Shown here one piece after another: positions 21,976-35,132 of a stretch of 64,000 nucleotides of DNA. Below the pieces are notes generated by a model that saw only the letters and a program-made list of their open reading frames with translations, did no database searches and was not told the origin of the DNA. A program made the translations under genes and the position numbers. How positions within the stretch are numbered: position 1 is the stretch's first letter; each line of letters opens with the position of its first letter. This DNA is from Sabellastarte sp. h YS-2021 (lineage: Eukaryota > Annelida > Polychaeta > Sabellida > Sabellidae): contig OZ024929.1 of assembly GCA_964017235.1 (NCBI GenBank), forward strand, positions 160,689,609 through 160,753,608. The letters are read 5' to 3'.

Positions 21976-23769
21976 CGATTTTAACATTACATTTCATATT
22001 TTTCACATTTATTCCTGGTCTTCTACTGTTTGATGAAGATTTGTACTGCATATTCTCCGTAATTTGACTTTTAGAAAGTATAGTGGGATTATCACTAATC
22101 TGTGTAAAACTGGGCATGAGGTTATGCTCGATTTTAAATAGTAATTGACCAATCAAAATCGTGGACACGTTAGGATCAGATTTTTAGTTTGCTTAATCTC
22201 TGAATTAGCCCATGCTAAAGTGCATAGAATAATATCATTGAGAAATTGTGTAACCTAGTAAGAAACTTTGGTCAAAAACCCATGGAGACACTGGAAAACC
22301 ATGGTGAGTTTTTAGCCTTAGTCTAAAGCAAGTTCAACACATGTAGTAGACTGACTATTGAGAAAAGGCTCACTCCAGAACATTTTAGTGGAATATGAGC
22401 AGCTATTGTTTAAGTAGCATTTTTTGGCTAAAATGTGTTTGTAACCCTAAGGACATTGAACTTCAAGATAAATTTATTAGGTTTAGTTCTAATCTTCAGG
22501 TCACAGGATAACATCTATTCAGTTTCAGAAGTCCTCTGAGATCCTCTCTTCAGGAAAGCCAATCCTCCTTCCTAGTACTTTCACTTGAATGGTATTTTGG
22601 TTACAACCTTGTACTTCGAATATGGATGTTGTCACTGATTCAAAAGAGCACAAACGCTGTTATTTTGAAATCCAAACTGCTCTTGTTCAGATGATGTAAA
22701 CTTGTAAGGGTGAAGTCTTTCAGTAGAGAGACTAACTGGTTAGCGGCTAGAGGCTGAAATCCAAACTTTTATGATATAACCTGCAGGTTAGATCCCTGAG
22801 ATGAAAGACCTATGACTATAAACACGACCATGTGGTTACCAAAACCCATTTTGTTTAAAAATTCAGATCTATGATGATAAATAACTAAAAATGCTGTCCC
22901 AGTTGATGGCCAAAATGTGAAATAAGTACAGAAGTGTAGATTAAGCATAAAACAAGTCATATTAGAAAAGAATGGAATAAGTATGGTTTTGTGACCTGTT
23001 GGGAGAGGTTGAACTTCTGTCGGATATTGGCCTGACTAAGGTTTGATGGTATGTCGGAGTTTGTCATGTGTGTGTTAGATTTTTGATCCGGGTGTTTGCC
23101 AATTAAAAGCTTTGCATTTCCAGTTTGTGGCAATGCTTCAATGCAGATATTTGACAGGAAGAAATACCTAAATTGTATTTCCTCAAAATACTGAAGTCTA
23201 TGGCACAAATTTGCAAGTACAAAGATCTGGTGTTTCTGGAAGAGGGTTCCATATATACAGGATAGACTGGAGATCTGATTAACATGATAAAGCAGACAAA
23301 CAGGGTAACATCATTTCATTTTATTATCATTACAGAAAAATGTCTGAATAAAGTTATTAAAACTATGCAAAACACACAAATGGAAAATATTAACTAAGGA
23401 GCTTTAGCATCACACTGTGCTTAAAAGGCTTACCTGTGCAGTATTAAATACTGTAAATTTTTTAAAACTCACATATTGAAAATATACTGTTAAATCCCGA
23501 ACTTTTGTTTTTACTGTTGGACCAAAGTGTTAGTATGTGTTTCAAATTAGACAGGTCAAAATTAGGATTTAATATCCCTTTCTACAGCTAAGATCATAGC
23601 AGGACAGAATTAAGGACTTCTGACATGTTCCCAGGATCTGGGTTTGTAGTCCAGTCATTACACTGCAAATGAGTTAACCCACTTATTCACTAAAACATGT
23701 CCAATAAAAGTGATAGTTCTTGGCTATATATATACACAACACTGGTGAGGTGGATGAGTATTATTTGTA
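21976..23769. other. Intergenic DNA, nothing recognised
   Basis: There is no coding pattern, tRNA-like box or repeat within the window beyond a short resemblance of 22250-22275 to 44940-44965. A TTTATT near 23320 could be a distal minus-strand polyadenylation signal. Confidence 0.4.
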
Positions 23770-23917
23770 CATGAACTGACAAGTAATCTCACCTGGCTCT
23801 CATCTCTGTGGTCGTGGGTTCAGACCCAGATCATAATATGTCAGATTCAATGAGGGTCTGTCCTGGCACGACCTGAGCTGTTAAAAGGGACAAAAAAAAT
23901 CCCAACTTTCACTTTGG
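23770..23917 (+). mobile_element. tRNA-derived SINE, family 2, diverged copy
   Basis: It has a B-box-like GTGGGTTCAGACCCAG. The GTCCTGGCACGACC region and CCCAACTTTCACTTT tail match the copies at 34973 and 41714. The head is degraded and no target-site duplication is clear. Confidence 0.55.
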
Positions 23918-26185
23918 CTAAATAATCATCCTACTTTTAACATCGTGTTCCTGGTTATAAACCACACAGTAACACAAGTTTATAACTACATAACAATTAT
24001 AATTCACTGACCAATTTTTGAAAGACACGGACATCAAGATGTCAAGGACTGTTCATGAAAGCACTATTCAGAAGGCAGACTCAAGCAGCAAAAACAATTT
24101 CTGTAGACTATAAATTTTCTCAATCATGGTCATTTATACACACATGATTAATAACATTTCCAGATTACATAAGATTGTATAAGAATACTACACAAGAGGA
24201 AATAACTATAGAAAAATGTTTCATGGGACATAAATTAAATACCGGTATATTATAATATATATACACATGATCCATATAGAAGCTCTGATCTGCCCAAAAT
24301 TATTTTATATTAAATCAAATGCCATACCTAGAAAGTTCTACAGAGTGTTAACGCTCATATACAACTTAGTAAGTCAAATATCATGACTTGGTATCTGCCC
24401 AAATTTATTTAATATTATGTTGAATTAACGGAGTACTATGCAAAGTAATTAGTCATATATACAAGTCAAATGTTAGTATCACATGTAAATGAATAGGACA
24501 TTTCTGACATAGGCAAAAACAGTAATGGCAGCTGAGACCTTTCATTAATCATTGACCAATTGTAAAGTTAATTTCCCGTGCCTTAACTAAGTACCCCAGT
24601 TCTATATCATGCATTGGGCAAATCATAATGACTGCATGAATTCATGCTGGGAAGGCCAAACTTGCCACACTGTTGTCAAGAATAAACATCTGATATCACA
24701 AGAGGAATGGGATATTATTACAAAAGAGATGATATGGTAGCAGGATTATGCAAATACTACCAGTTGGATCTTCATGAAAAAAAGAGATGGGTCTTGGTCC
24801 AACTTAGACCCTTATTAAATTTTGAGAATAATCCACATCAAAACATATCTAATATCCGGATTTTCCCATTTACCTGTTACTGAGCTGTTTTTACAAAATC
24901 ATACATGCCTTGGTGGAGATCAGTGCTCTCCAAGTGCTCTTGTGGATTTGGTTTTGATGTCATTTTCAAACATCCTTTACAGATCATATTGCAGCAGGTT
25001 GTCTAGGAAATGGAAGACATTAGTGTACACTAGTTGGTCACTATTTCTCACTGCAAACAACAGGGCATCTGTAAGAAACTTTTCTACTAAAGGTTGTGCT
25101 GATATCTCCACCCATAAACCAAGACGTTAGCCTTGCTGAATGCTCAAGTTACTTTGAAGTTAGGGAAAATTTTGAGTTCAGATAATGGAAGTTTCAGGTT
25201 ATATAATGTACTCATACATGTACTGACTTTACCAGCAGCTTACAGCGTAGAGACTCTGATAAGCTTACATCTCCTTACATGTACGAGTGCTTTATGTATG
25301 CCGAATATCTGTGTGCATGTTTAAAAAAGATATGCAAATTAGAGCCTTATGTAAGGCTACAAATAGGTGGGAGGCTAGTAGGTTATCTTTCTGCCACTTG
25401 CCTCCCACCCCACACCCCAGTATGTGTATTTAGTGAAATGATATTATTATACACAAATAATTATACACAATAATTATAAAATATACACAATATTCGGTGC
25501 TACACTGTGGCTTCTTCACTAAAATCATATCACACCTGGATCCATGCTGAGGAATAAATATTCAAAGATAACACTGGATTATTTACACTATGAATAAGAC
25601 AGAGATACACTGAACAAGATTTGTAATACTTCTCTATTATTGAAGATTGATGGTTCATATGCACTTTGTATTGAATTGGAATAAATATGTAGATTCTGAA
25701 AATAAAAAAAAACAATTTTATATAAACTTTTCAACAAATCAAAGTCTTACCTTTTCTTAATTCATTTAGAGCATGTCGCACCTCTCTACACTATGGGTAA
25801 CTCCCTAAAGCTTGTGATTAATGACAATATTAAAAATTCAAAGCATTCACGAAATTAAATGTCTTGTATACTAATTTAATAATGTCTGCATTAATACATA
25901 TCACAATTTAACAAACACAACTACATTTGCCTAAAGGTTTGTATTGCAATTACTTTGCATATGTTACAACCTCTCTATGAGTGGACTAAATCCTTCTTAA
26001 ACTCTGTTGGAACTGGCAGTACTCTAAAATGTTAATTAAACTATAGAATAGTTTTCCTTTCACTTGTAATTTTAACCACAATGATTCAGATCATGTCTGC
26101 CCCTGATTTTGTGTGAGAAAACCACTGGAAAAATGCTTACCTGACATGAAATTTGAATATTTTTTACATGTTTTTCAATATTGAT
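23918..26185. other. Intergenic AT-rich DNA, nothing recognised
   Basis: No supported gene or repeat is seen. A minus-strand open stretch of 48 codons near 24990-25130 was considered and not accepted. Confidence 0.35.
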
Positions 26186-26401
26186 AGAGTAATGAATCTA
26201 AAATTCGCTGCATCTCTAAAATTTGCCACATGTACAAATATTCACAAAAATAAATAAAGCGAGGTCAAATTTTCTGAAAGTCTAGTAGATTAAGGTTTTC
26301 CAATTTTAAGACAATACATTACTTTCTAATGTAAATTTCCTTAGGTTGTCTGGATAAGTGGCGAATTTGAGATTTCTGGCGAATTTGAGATATCTTACTC
26401 T
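26186..26401. mobile_element. Second copy of the AAATTCGCC MITE
   Basis: The ends are AGAGTAATGAATCTAAAATT and the near complement finishing CTTACTCT. The AATTCGC motif is present in both arms, as in the copy at 12071. The two interiors are AT-rich and diverged. Confidence 0.7.
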
Positions 26402-27038
26402 TTGTATTTTCTTTTCTTATTATTTGTGACTCACTTACCTTGTTATAGCCAGATCATACTGTTCCATGCTGTCATCACAAGCTACACGAGAGTAAAATAT
26501 TCAACTAATCAGGGCTCATTAATTTGTAGTTTGTAGCATTTTCTGTTTTAGAAGTATCCACTCATTGCAATAACCCGCTTTTGGGTAGGATGCATTCAAC
26601 ATAGAATGGAGAAGGTTTGCGAGCCTGACAACTTTTAAAAACATTTGTCACGTGCTAAAAATAGACTAAAATGTGATCACTACATGTACCCTCCAGAGGG
26701 ATGAAGAGAAGGGAAGCAGTATCGCTTTGCAGGGACGGCTTATTTTTAAATGTGCATTACCCACATACGAGGTCCATTACTGATATAATCAAAATAAGAC
26801 TGTGAACCAAAATTCAAATACATATTGATACAACCATTTGGCACTGTGTGAACAGCCCTTAACATACCTTATTTCATTCAGGTGGTGATATGAAAAGTCA
26901 AATCATGTCAATGGATCATGAAATACTTCCACCTAACCACATGTTCCTATAACAACCAAGGTGAAATTTCATAGAAAGGGGTCTCTGAGGACCTTCTAAA
27001 CCCGATCAGAGTCTATTGTAATTGTGTAGGTGTTGCGT
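26402..27038 (-). other. Region downstream of gene 2 stop, probable 3' UTR
   Basis: It is non-coding and directly follows the minus-strand stop at 27039. No close minus-strand AATAAA was found. The nearest candidates are near 24408 and 23320, so the end of the transcript is not placed. Confidence 0.35.
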
Positions 27039-27299
27039 TCACTCTGGGTCTTCAATGTGCAGTTTGCTTTCCAACATGTCCCTGAGTGGACGATCATCAG
27101 CTGGTCGTCGGTAAAACACCACCTCTGATGACTGTTGTGTTAGCAATATGATCACAAAATGGGTCCTGACATGTCCAATAGGCTGATACAGATCTTCCCT
27201 GCTTAAACATTCAATACTGACATCTTGAGAAACCATATTATCACCTCTAATCATCTGTATGGCATAGTCAGCTTCATGCAAGTAAAAAAGCGAAAGTAC
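27039..27299 (-). CDS. Gene 2 last exon
   Basis: The acceptor is TTAAACAG, the exon is in phase 0, and it ends at a TGA (27041-27039). It continues the C-terminal domain (VLSLFYLHEADYAIQM, then VRTHFVIILLTQQ) and closes with an acidic HIEDPE. Confidence 0.83.
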   Translation of the reverse strand, partial: VLSLFYLHEADYAIQMIRGDNMVSQDVSIECLSREDLYQPIGHVRTHFVIILLTQQSSEVVFYRRPADDRPLRDMLESKLHIEDPE

Positions 27300-30200
27300 C
27301 TGTTTAAAAAAAAAATTTTTTTTAAAGCCAATTAAACTCACAACTATACAAATTTAACCTCAGATATCATTATAATATGGTATTTACATGTGTTTACCAA
27401 CATCAATAGAAGAAATAAGTTTACGAGAGATTGCTATACAGAACAAAAACATAATACACATCAAACAACAATCATACTGAACCCTACAACAAAGAATATT
27501 TTATTATATTTCATGTGGAAATACTGCAGACTTAATATAGTAGGGAAGACCCTGTTAAATGGAATTTCCTTTTCAAGTGGAAGGAAATTTTATTCAACAG
27601 AGTTTTACTATGATGGAATCAACTAGATTTCAACATACCTCCTGTCTGACCCTCCTTATGATCTGCTGAAGCTGTAGATCAGGTGACACATTAAATGTAT
27701 AAATGGTTTTCCCTTCGAACATCACTTGTACGGCCACATCTATGTCTGCTTCTGAATACGTGATACCAAAATCTTCCAAAATTGATGCTACCTAAAATTG
27801 AAACAACCCTATGTTGTATTAAAAATGAAAATGTAAGACTGTAAATTAAAGAATTATATACATTGTCATATTTTTGCATTTGCAACAAATTGGCATGTAT
27901 GGACTCTGCAGTAGGGTATGGGAAAAATTCCTCTCAAGCACCTTTACTGTTTGAAAATAGGAACTGTATTTAATTAGTACTGCAGGTTCCAGAAATACAT
28001 CTGACAAAGTGGTTCTGTCAAAAGGTGGAAAAAAACTTTTTTTCTTAGATGAAAAGAACCAGGAGGAAAAAAATTGACATAAAAAAAACCTGCCAACCTT
28101 GCACCAATACATGTACTTAGAAATAGTATGTCTCAAAACACAATCATACCTGCACAACAGAAGAGATGTGTCGTGATGCCAAACTAGCACTGACAATACC
28201 AGAAGAATCAGAAGGTGGATCAACCATTCTGCCTTCACTATTCTCAGTTGATGCTTCCTGGGAACTGACACGCTGATTTCTCCTACCAGAAAGCCAAAAG
28301 CATTCTGCAGGTGGAAGAAGACGGTCATCAGAAACTTGGTGTGTTTCATCAATATCCTCATAATCTTCATAATCCTCATTTCTATTTGGTCTGATAAGTA
28401 GGTGGCATACAATACACAGCACACAAAGAACGACGAAAAACATCCTGGTGCAGAAGTATACAGAATCCTCCTGTATAGCTTGATGCAAAGGCTCTCCATG
28501 TTGCACAAATTGTGGCTGTTGGACAGTGCCTTGAACTTCATCTGCATCACTGTATTCTTCAGCATCTGTGCAGCACTGAACAGAGCAAACATCTATGTCA
28601 AAGCCTATTTTTGCGCAGCCTGATTCCCTAACAAACAGGAGTAAAATAAGGCAAAATGTAAGCAACTTACAGTCTTTGAAGAAAACGCTTAGATCAAAGA
28701 GGTAATCATGATCACATTGTGCTGAAGTTTTTGGCAGTGTCCCACTTTCTTCAGTGACCAAGGAAGCATGTGAAACTGTTTCTCCAAGACTTTCTCTGGT
28801 TAATTGGACTGGGATATTTTTTCCCAAAAAAGGACTTCTTTCTGGTTTAAGAAACTGGTGTGTATGATCAGCTCCTGACCAATCAGTGTTACTTTGAACA
28901 CGATGAAATTTAGTATCCCTGCTCCTCCTTTGTTTGACCAAATATCTTGCGGACTTGTTTCTTTTATTTCCCAGGTTTCCGTATCTCTTTCTGCTTTCTC
29001 TTGACTTTAATTTTGATTTCGATCTTTTATTTTCAGGATCAGTCTTGTGAGGCTCTGAGACTGGTATCTTGGGATTAGCACTGACATATTGCCTTGCATC
29101 CCAGGTACTTTCCTTGTAGCCATTGTTCATGTGTGTGTCATGGGTTGACTGATGCCCTTGATCTTTGTTACAGAGGCTAATAATTTGTTCAGATGGCTGA
29201 GGTGGGGCACTCTCTACTTGTTCATCACTATTTTGCTTTGAATCCTGCTGAACAAGGTTATCTTCTCCTAAGCCTTTCTTATCATGAGGGATGGATGAAA
29301 ATACTCTGTCATGCACATTATTAAAAACCTTTCCATCTGCTTCCTTTTGGCTTGACACAACATTGGATAAGACTTCATCTTCTGACTGTAAAATATTCTC
29401 TGAACCTTGTTCATTCTGAGCAGTTTCTTCGGGTGGCAGCTGACTCCAAGTTTTGTATTCTCTTAAATCATATTGGTTCTTGGTTTTAATGACATCACAT
29501 TGACCATTTACTAAAACTGCTTTTATGGCTTCTGGGCTGATCACCGACAGTACTGCTCCATGAATCACATACTCTGATTCTACATTATTGTCTACACACG
29601 GAACCGGTTGTCTCTCATTTATCTCTTTTTGTTGTTCTGATTCTATCTCCTTTACCTCTGACTTTTTTTCAATATGTTCACAAATTATATCATTACCATT
29701 ATCTATCTGAATGTGTGTACACTGATCCGGCTGCTTTTCTCTATCAAAGGCCTTCTTTGTACTTCCTGTGTAGCCTGGTGTTGACCTGATGGAGCAATCC
29801 TGTACTTTAGTAGTATTCAATTTAACAATGTCGGAGTCATAGACATGTTCTGGTGCAAAACCCAATCCCTTCGAGGTTGTCTTATCTGAACCATGTGGGT
29901 TCCCAAGATGTGAGCTGTCTTTCAAACCTTTCATAGTCATCTTGCCTGGTGAAAAGATTAGATACATGCATATGAGATTTTTTTTTTCAAAAATAAAAAG
30001 ATAAGACATACAAAAACAACAAATATTACAATTCATACTTACACTTCTTAAACTACATTCTGAAAAATTGATAATCAATATATTAATAATAACAATAATA
30101 GTTATTTGGCTAGACAACATGTCAGTTACACACATATTCAGTTCAACATATCAGGTGCTCAGTTATTCAGCACAAGGGACACATGTTTATTCAGGTAGAC

Positions 30201-31129
30201 AACTTGTCAGGCACACAGTTATTCAGTTAAAAACATACCAAACAAATATTTATTCAGTTCAACAACATATCAGTGTCGTGGTCATTTGTTTAAACCACAT
30301 AAACACACAGCTCTTCAGTAGATTAGAAAGTAAAAGACATATAGCTATTCAATTATGTGACATCTCCCACACATGTCTATTTTGTCAGGCAACACATTAA
30401 ACCTATGTTTAGGACTTAATATAATTGTACTTGTATGATTGTTGTCCAACTGCTAATAAAATATGTTTTTAATAAAACTTATATTTACACAGTTAAGACC
30501 GAATAACACACAGTTATTTAGTCAGGCAACATAAGAGACCTCCATTTATTCAGTTAGAAAACATATTAAACACACAGTTCTTCAGTTTGACAATATGTCG
30601 GATACACATTAGTCCACATGAACAATATATTGAATCTGCACATGTTTTTAAGGATCCTAATTTTCCCTAGCATCAAACCTGACATCTCACCAAACTTAAG
30701 GTGATCTTAAGATCAAAGAGATCAAAAGCTTGGCTCCAATATATACAATCATGCAACATCACACCCATTTTATTCACTCAAGACAACATTACTGGAACAA
30801 TATTTTTACTTTTAAAAACACCACATCAGACCAGTTATGCATTCAAAAAGCAAAACACCCACATTTTGAAGACATCAGATCCGTAGTTATAAAACCTGTA
30901 TTTGTACAATTAGATAGCATATTAGAATTTGGATTTTAACAAAGACATCATCACACTGACATGCACTCACTCTGAGAGTCATCCACACACACACACCGTT
31001 CGGTTATAAAACCCCTCTTGCTTTTTAAAGTTTGGACGCATGGACTGGATTTCTCTGAATTCGAGTTCCCACTGTGACATGCACAAAGAACAAAACCCAG
31101 TAACCATACAAGAATGTTGACTCTAACTA
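27039..31129 (-). CDS. Uncharacterised multi-pass membrane protein (four exons, 5' end open)
   Basis: Minus-strand exons are 31129-30971, 29945-28150, 27791-27639 and 27299-27039. All have GT-AG borders and join in frame, for about 788 residues. The first exon seen has a hydrophobic run like a signal peptide or anchor, followed by cysteines. The 599-residue central exon is polar and low in complexity, with a basic Lys/Arg/Ser cluster at about 28900-29040. Two hydrophobic segments lie near its end, at about 28625-28670 and 28393-28455. The last two exons encode a compact domain of about 140 residues (ILEDFGITYSEADIDV to the terminal HIEDPE). I do not recognise the family. No ATG was found in the first exon, so at least one upstream exon is missing from this model. 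Confidence 0.75.
27639..27791 (-). CDS. Gene 2 exon: first half of C-terminal domain
   Basis: It is 153 bp, phase 0 at both ends, with acceptor CAATTTTAG and donor GTATGT. It encodes VASILEDFGITY and on to QQIIRRVRQE, with a likely alternating strand and helix pattern. Confidence 0.83.
28150..29945 (-). CDS. Gene 2 large central exon (1796 bp)
   Basis: The frame is open throughout, from a CTTTTCACCAG acceptor to a GTATGA donor. It begins KMTMKGLKDSS, so an internal ATG lies at its start. It is rich in Ser, Glu, Gln and Lys. It contains two hydrophobic segments and an acidic DYEDYEDIDE stretch after the second. Confidence 0.85.
30110..30640. repeat. Degenerate minisatellite in gene 2 intron
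   Basis: Imperfect units of roughly 36-38 bp built around ACACAGTTATTCAGTT and CAACATATCAGGC recur across this stretch. The part at 30390-30480 is less regular. Confidence 0.55.
30971..31129 (-). CDS. Gene 2 exon 1 of those visible: hydrophobic N-terminal segment
   Basis: The donor is GTGAGT and the phase matches the next exon exactly (A|GC codon). It encodes VNILVWLLGFVLCACHSG and then SSPCVQTLKSKRGFITERCV. The acceptor (ATATTTTAG) has a weak pyrimidine tract. The missing start codon must lie further upstream. Confidence 0.6.
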
Positions 31130-33780
31130 CTAAAATATTTATCAATGTAAATATATATCATGAAATTAAAGAAAAATACTGAAAAGATTTGGCAATCGGT
31201 AACAACAGATATGTAATATACACAATAAAAAGGTGTACATATTTCATGTTGATGTAACACAGATTGTAATATCAATATCAACTTCTTTTTCTCATTTGAC
31301 ACAGACCAGATATGTAGCTGATTCTGACATTGCAATATATTGATCTAAAATCTGTTTAGTTTACCAGAACTGTTTGAATAAGTAAGTATCTGTGGTTAGT
31401 AAAATAAGTTTAAATAACATCACCGGAAATGAGTCATCCAATGAATATGTACAGTGTAAAATATATATGAAAATCAAATAATGTCTAGCTACATCCTGTG
31501 ATTATTTGGTTTCAACAAGGAATCACTACAAGCATGGTTACCGGTATATTGTTTTTATTGCTGAGGAGCAAGAGATGTTGTTTATGTGTACAATTATTAT
31601 ATGTCAAACACATCATGATTTGATAATTCTAATACACATTCATACACAGCACACTCACATTTGTTATTCCTTCTAATTCTACCCTGAACAACAGTTTGAA
31701 AGGTTATGTGACAACGCAAGGTTGTCAGAGAACTCAAACTAGCTCAAAACAGTCAAAACCACAACCAATCACTATGGAGGCACACGCTCTACTAGGTAGG
31801 CGACCTATTATGAAAATCCCAGCTTGCTTTGCTGGTAACAGTGATTATATCACATTTTGCGTTCTTTTGCAGGTAAATGAGCTAATTGTACTAATCATCA
31901 TCTGTTAACCAATTTATGATTATTAATGATACATTTTAGTGTATGTAGCATGTACATGTTATAACAGTAACAACTAAGTTGTCAAATATATATTGTGAAA
32001 ATATACACAAGACAGAGATTATGACATATTAGTGGACTGTATTCATCGGACAAAAATAACTGATAATCCAATAAAGATCAAATGACTTATAAGATGTAAA
32101 AACATAAGTACTATCTTAATCAAGTATATGTGTAATATAGCAGTGTAAAATACCGGGTATATATTGTAAATTGTGGACTTTCGAGATTTACCAATAAATA
32201 AATTAATATATAAATACTAATTGAGGTCACATTAATTCTTTCTTAAATGTTGCATGCATAACTATAATCAGTGCAGATGTGGCATCTGATTTGTCTCTTT
32301 TAGTATATATTTATATTCATATGTATTTATATATGTTCTATATAATTAACTACCACAGTGTTACAAATAACATGAAACCCTTAAAGTTTGTAAGCCCAAC
32401 AATAATTATAGTGAGTTCTGTAAATGCACCACTCTCAATTAATGTGTATTAGCAATCGTTAATTTGAAAGCAAGCTTAATTACACCTTACAATATGTAGA
32501 TCAAATGACCACTTGAAAACAAGCATACAAACATGCGCTATCACCCGTAAAACAACTACAGTGAAACAAATGGCACCCTGCATAAATACCTCATTCATAT
32601 TATGACCCAGCTGAAAATTTAATGTTGCTACAATGCAAAATATTGTACACTCTTTGCACCTAGACCTAGACCTAGTACAAGTCTAAAGTAGAATCATTGA
32701 TAACAAGTTCAAACATCAGTTCTGCTGTAGTATTTTAATATATACCGGTAAATAAAAACTAATAATAACTATGAACATCCACATCTGGCAGATATGCATG
32801 ATTGGGTCCAGTTGATCAAAGTGCATATAATTTGATTGGCCAATCTATCATGGATTGTACAAAGAATAATATACCGTATGCTGTAAAATTGTAATAAAAA
32901 ACAGTTATATGTCACACATTTAAAATCTATTGCTTGAAATAGATATATGAAAAAAAAACCACCTTATTTTGGATACACCCTGGAAAAGTATTGTATGCTA
33001 CTATATCAGCTCCAATGTGACAGTTCATATATATTAGAACGACCATAAACAGTGGTGCCGATTTCTCCAATATACCAGTATTTTACAAGAACACAACACT
33101 TCAGTATTTCAATTTAAACCTAAAGTGCATGTAAAATATGAATATGTACACATAAACCCGACGTCTTACTGACACATGACACCGTTACGTATTACGTTCA
33201 TAAAAGATATAATCACTTGTACTGCTGTACTGGGTACTGTAAAACTTTTCCGTAACTTTCAACATCATGCCCTTATTAAAAACGCCTGTTAATGTTAACA
33301 TTACAATGTGACATTAATTGTGTAATACTTCAATTTAATCAGAACACTTTCTTCTATTCTCATTTACTTATACAATGAGTACTATATAAGATGAAACCCC
33401 TATATAAAGGAAGGAGTTACCTAGACATTTGTATTACGTCATATCGAATGAGGCACTAGCAACCTCTACTTTTAGCCTGTCGGAAAAACCCATTCCCTCG
33501 ATGGGAAAAACCCATGCATACGGGAGTTGCGAAATGTAAACTGGTATTCCTTTTTAATGCCTCCCGAGTTAGAATTAACATCAAATTTGTGTATTATTTG
33601 TCTGTAGATTTCCGCGAGATAAATTTGTGTTCTAAATTGGACATAAAGTGGAACTACAGGTTTTAAATTTACCAGTAAATAATTTAAAAATTTAATACTA
33701 AATAAATAAATAGACAGTGTAAAGCTCACGTTTATGGTATAATTCCTGTATGGCTTAGTGAAAAGTCCACTGCACACTTA
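31130..33780. other. Gene 2 upstream/intron DNA, nothing recognised
   Basis: It is AT-rich and has no supported exon. The missing 5' exon and promoter of gene 2 may lie here or further right. No start codon with a fitting donor could be singled out. Confidence 0.35.
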
Positions 33781-34080
33781 ATTGCCAGTGTGGCCTAGTA
33801 GGCAACACACTCACCTAGGAATGAAGATCAAAGACCTACGTTTGGTGTATGCAGTACAGGTAGGTAGATAGTACTATATATAGTGGCTTGGATAACTAAC
33901 CAGTTAAGATGATGGGTCGATTCTTGTCACTTGCTCTTACCCTCTATAGTGTCAGGCTTAGGGATTATCAGGGACCTCGATAAATGGTTAATTATCGCTG
34001 AGAGAATCAACCTATATTAAGACAAAATGATTCCAACAAGTACAGTTCCTGTGAATATCCTGACCCGAAGTACTGTAGTC

Positions 34081-34972
34081 AGGTACTAAAGAAGGACTTC
34101 TGTGACCGAAATGTAGCATATTCTTTATAAATGATATTACGTATTTCAACAAGTACACCCAAGTACAGTCCTCTATTGGTGACAGATTGTGTACTAAGAT
34201 ACATACGTACCAAACAATGCAGTAGGTGGAATTTAGGTGTTACTTTTGATTCTGGAATCACCTTTGCCAGTCATATAATCAAGGTTTGTTGTGCCTGCTA
34301 CTACCACCTCAACGATCTCAGATACATTCGCAAATTCCTCAGTGTGGAGACTGCAGCCCTGCTGGCCAACTCAATGATCAGTAGTTGAACTGACTACTGC
34401 AATTCCCTACTTTATGGTGTGAATAAATACAATGTGGCTAAACTCCAAAAGACTCAAAATTTCCTTTGTAGAATTGTTTTCAGACTTGATAAAACAAACT
34501 ATGTTACTCCCTATCTACAAAGACTACACTGGCTCCCCCATTTTATACTGTACCCTGTTCAAATATAATCTTATTACATTCAAGGCCATCAAATTCTCCC
34601 AACCCTAGCTCATACTTGTCATCCTTAATCAAATCCAGTAGCCTTACTCATGGAAATCGGCTTTCTCTTTCTTCAGTTCGTCCCAGAAGGCCATTGGTAG
34701 GTGAGGTTTTGTAATGGCTTCTCCCACTGAATGGAACAGACTACCACAATTGGTCCAATCACAGAACACAATAATAGGGTTTCGAAGCCAGTTAAAGACC
34801 TACTTGTTCAGACTTGCATACCCCCCACCATAGTATATCTCCCCTTGCGGCACTAAATTAGGATTTTGACCCGGCATGTCCCTCAACTTTCCCTTTTTGC
34901 CTTAAGCACATTAGAGGATGTTGCATCAACTTTGTGCTATATAAATGTTGCTATTCTATTCTATTGTATTAG
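34081..34972 (+). mobile_element. CR1/L2-like LINE 3' fragment with ATTCT tail
   Basis: It carries the C-terminal RT region (LGVTFDSGITF, CYYHLNDLRYIRKF, DYCNSLLYG, LQRLHWLP) with in-frame stops and shifts. The 3' tail (GAGGATGTTGCATCAAC, GTGCTATATAAATG) ends in an ATTCT microsatellite. It belongs to the same family as the minus-strand copy at 35973-36819. The 300 bases before it (33781-34080) hold only weak SINE-like phrases. Confidence 0.78.
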
Positions 34973-35132
34973 GAGGTCCTCGGTGGCCTATAGTGGTTAG
35001 CAAGTTTGGTATCTAATCAGACAGTCACCTTTGTGGGTTTGAGGACCACAATTAAGTGACAATGCTGAGGGCCTGTCCCAACAAGACCCTGCATGGCTGT
35101 TCAACGGGACGTAAAACCCCAACTTTAACTTT
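34973..35132 (+). mobile_element. tRNA-derived SINE, family 2
   Basis: It starts with a tRNA-like head (GGCCTATAGTGGTTAGCAAG). The central GGGCCTGTCCCAACAAGACC and the tail GGGACGTAAAACCCCAACTT match the copy at 41714. It directly follows the microsatellite tail of the LINE, a common SINE landing place. No clear target-site duplication is seen. Confidence 0.72.

Noticed and set aside
24980-25135. Minus-strand open stretch of 48 codons that looks protein-like
   Set aside because: No acceptor in the right phase and no partner exon were found; it may be chance or an old pseudogene scrap.
28625-28672. A possible 43-bp intron with GTAAGT and TTAG inside the large exon of gene 2
   Set aside because: It is shorter than normal animal introns, and removing 43 bases would shift the frame, while the frame is open without removal.
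31696-31908. Plus-strand open frame with a GTAGGC donor-like site
   Set aside because: No start context, partner exon or recognisable composition; it lies in the upstream region of the minus-strand gene.
33472-33777. Minus-strand 101-codon frame as a 5' exon for gene 2
   Set aside because: Its composition is not protein-like, and no donor in the needed phase was found at its end.
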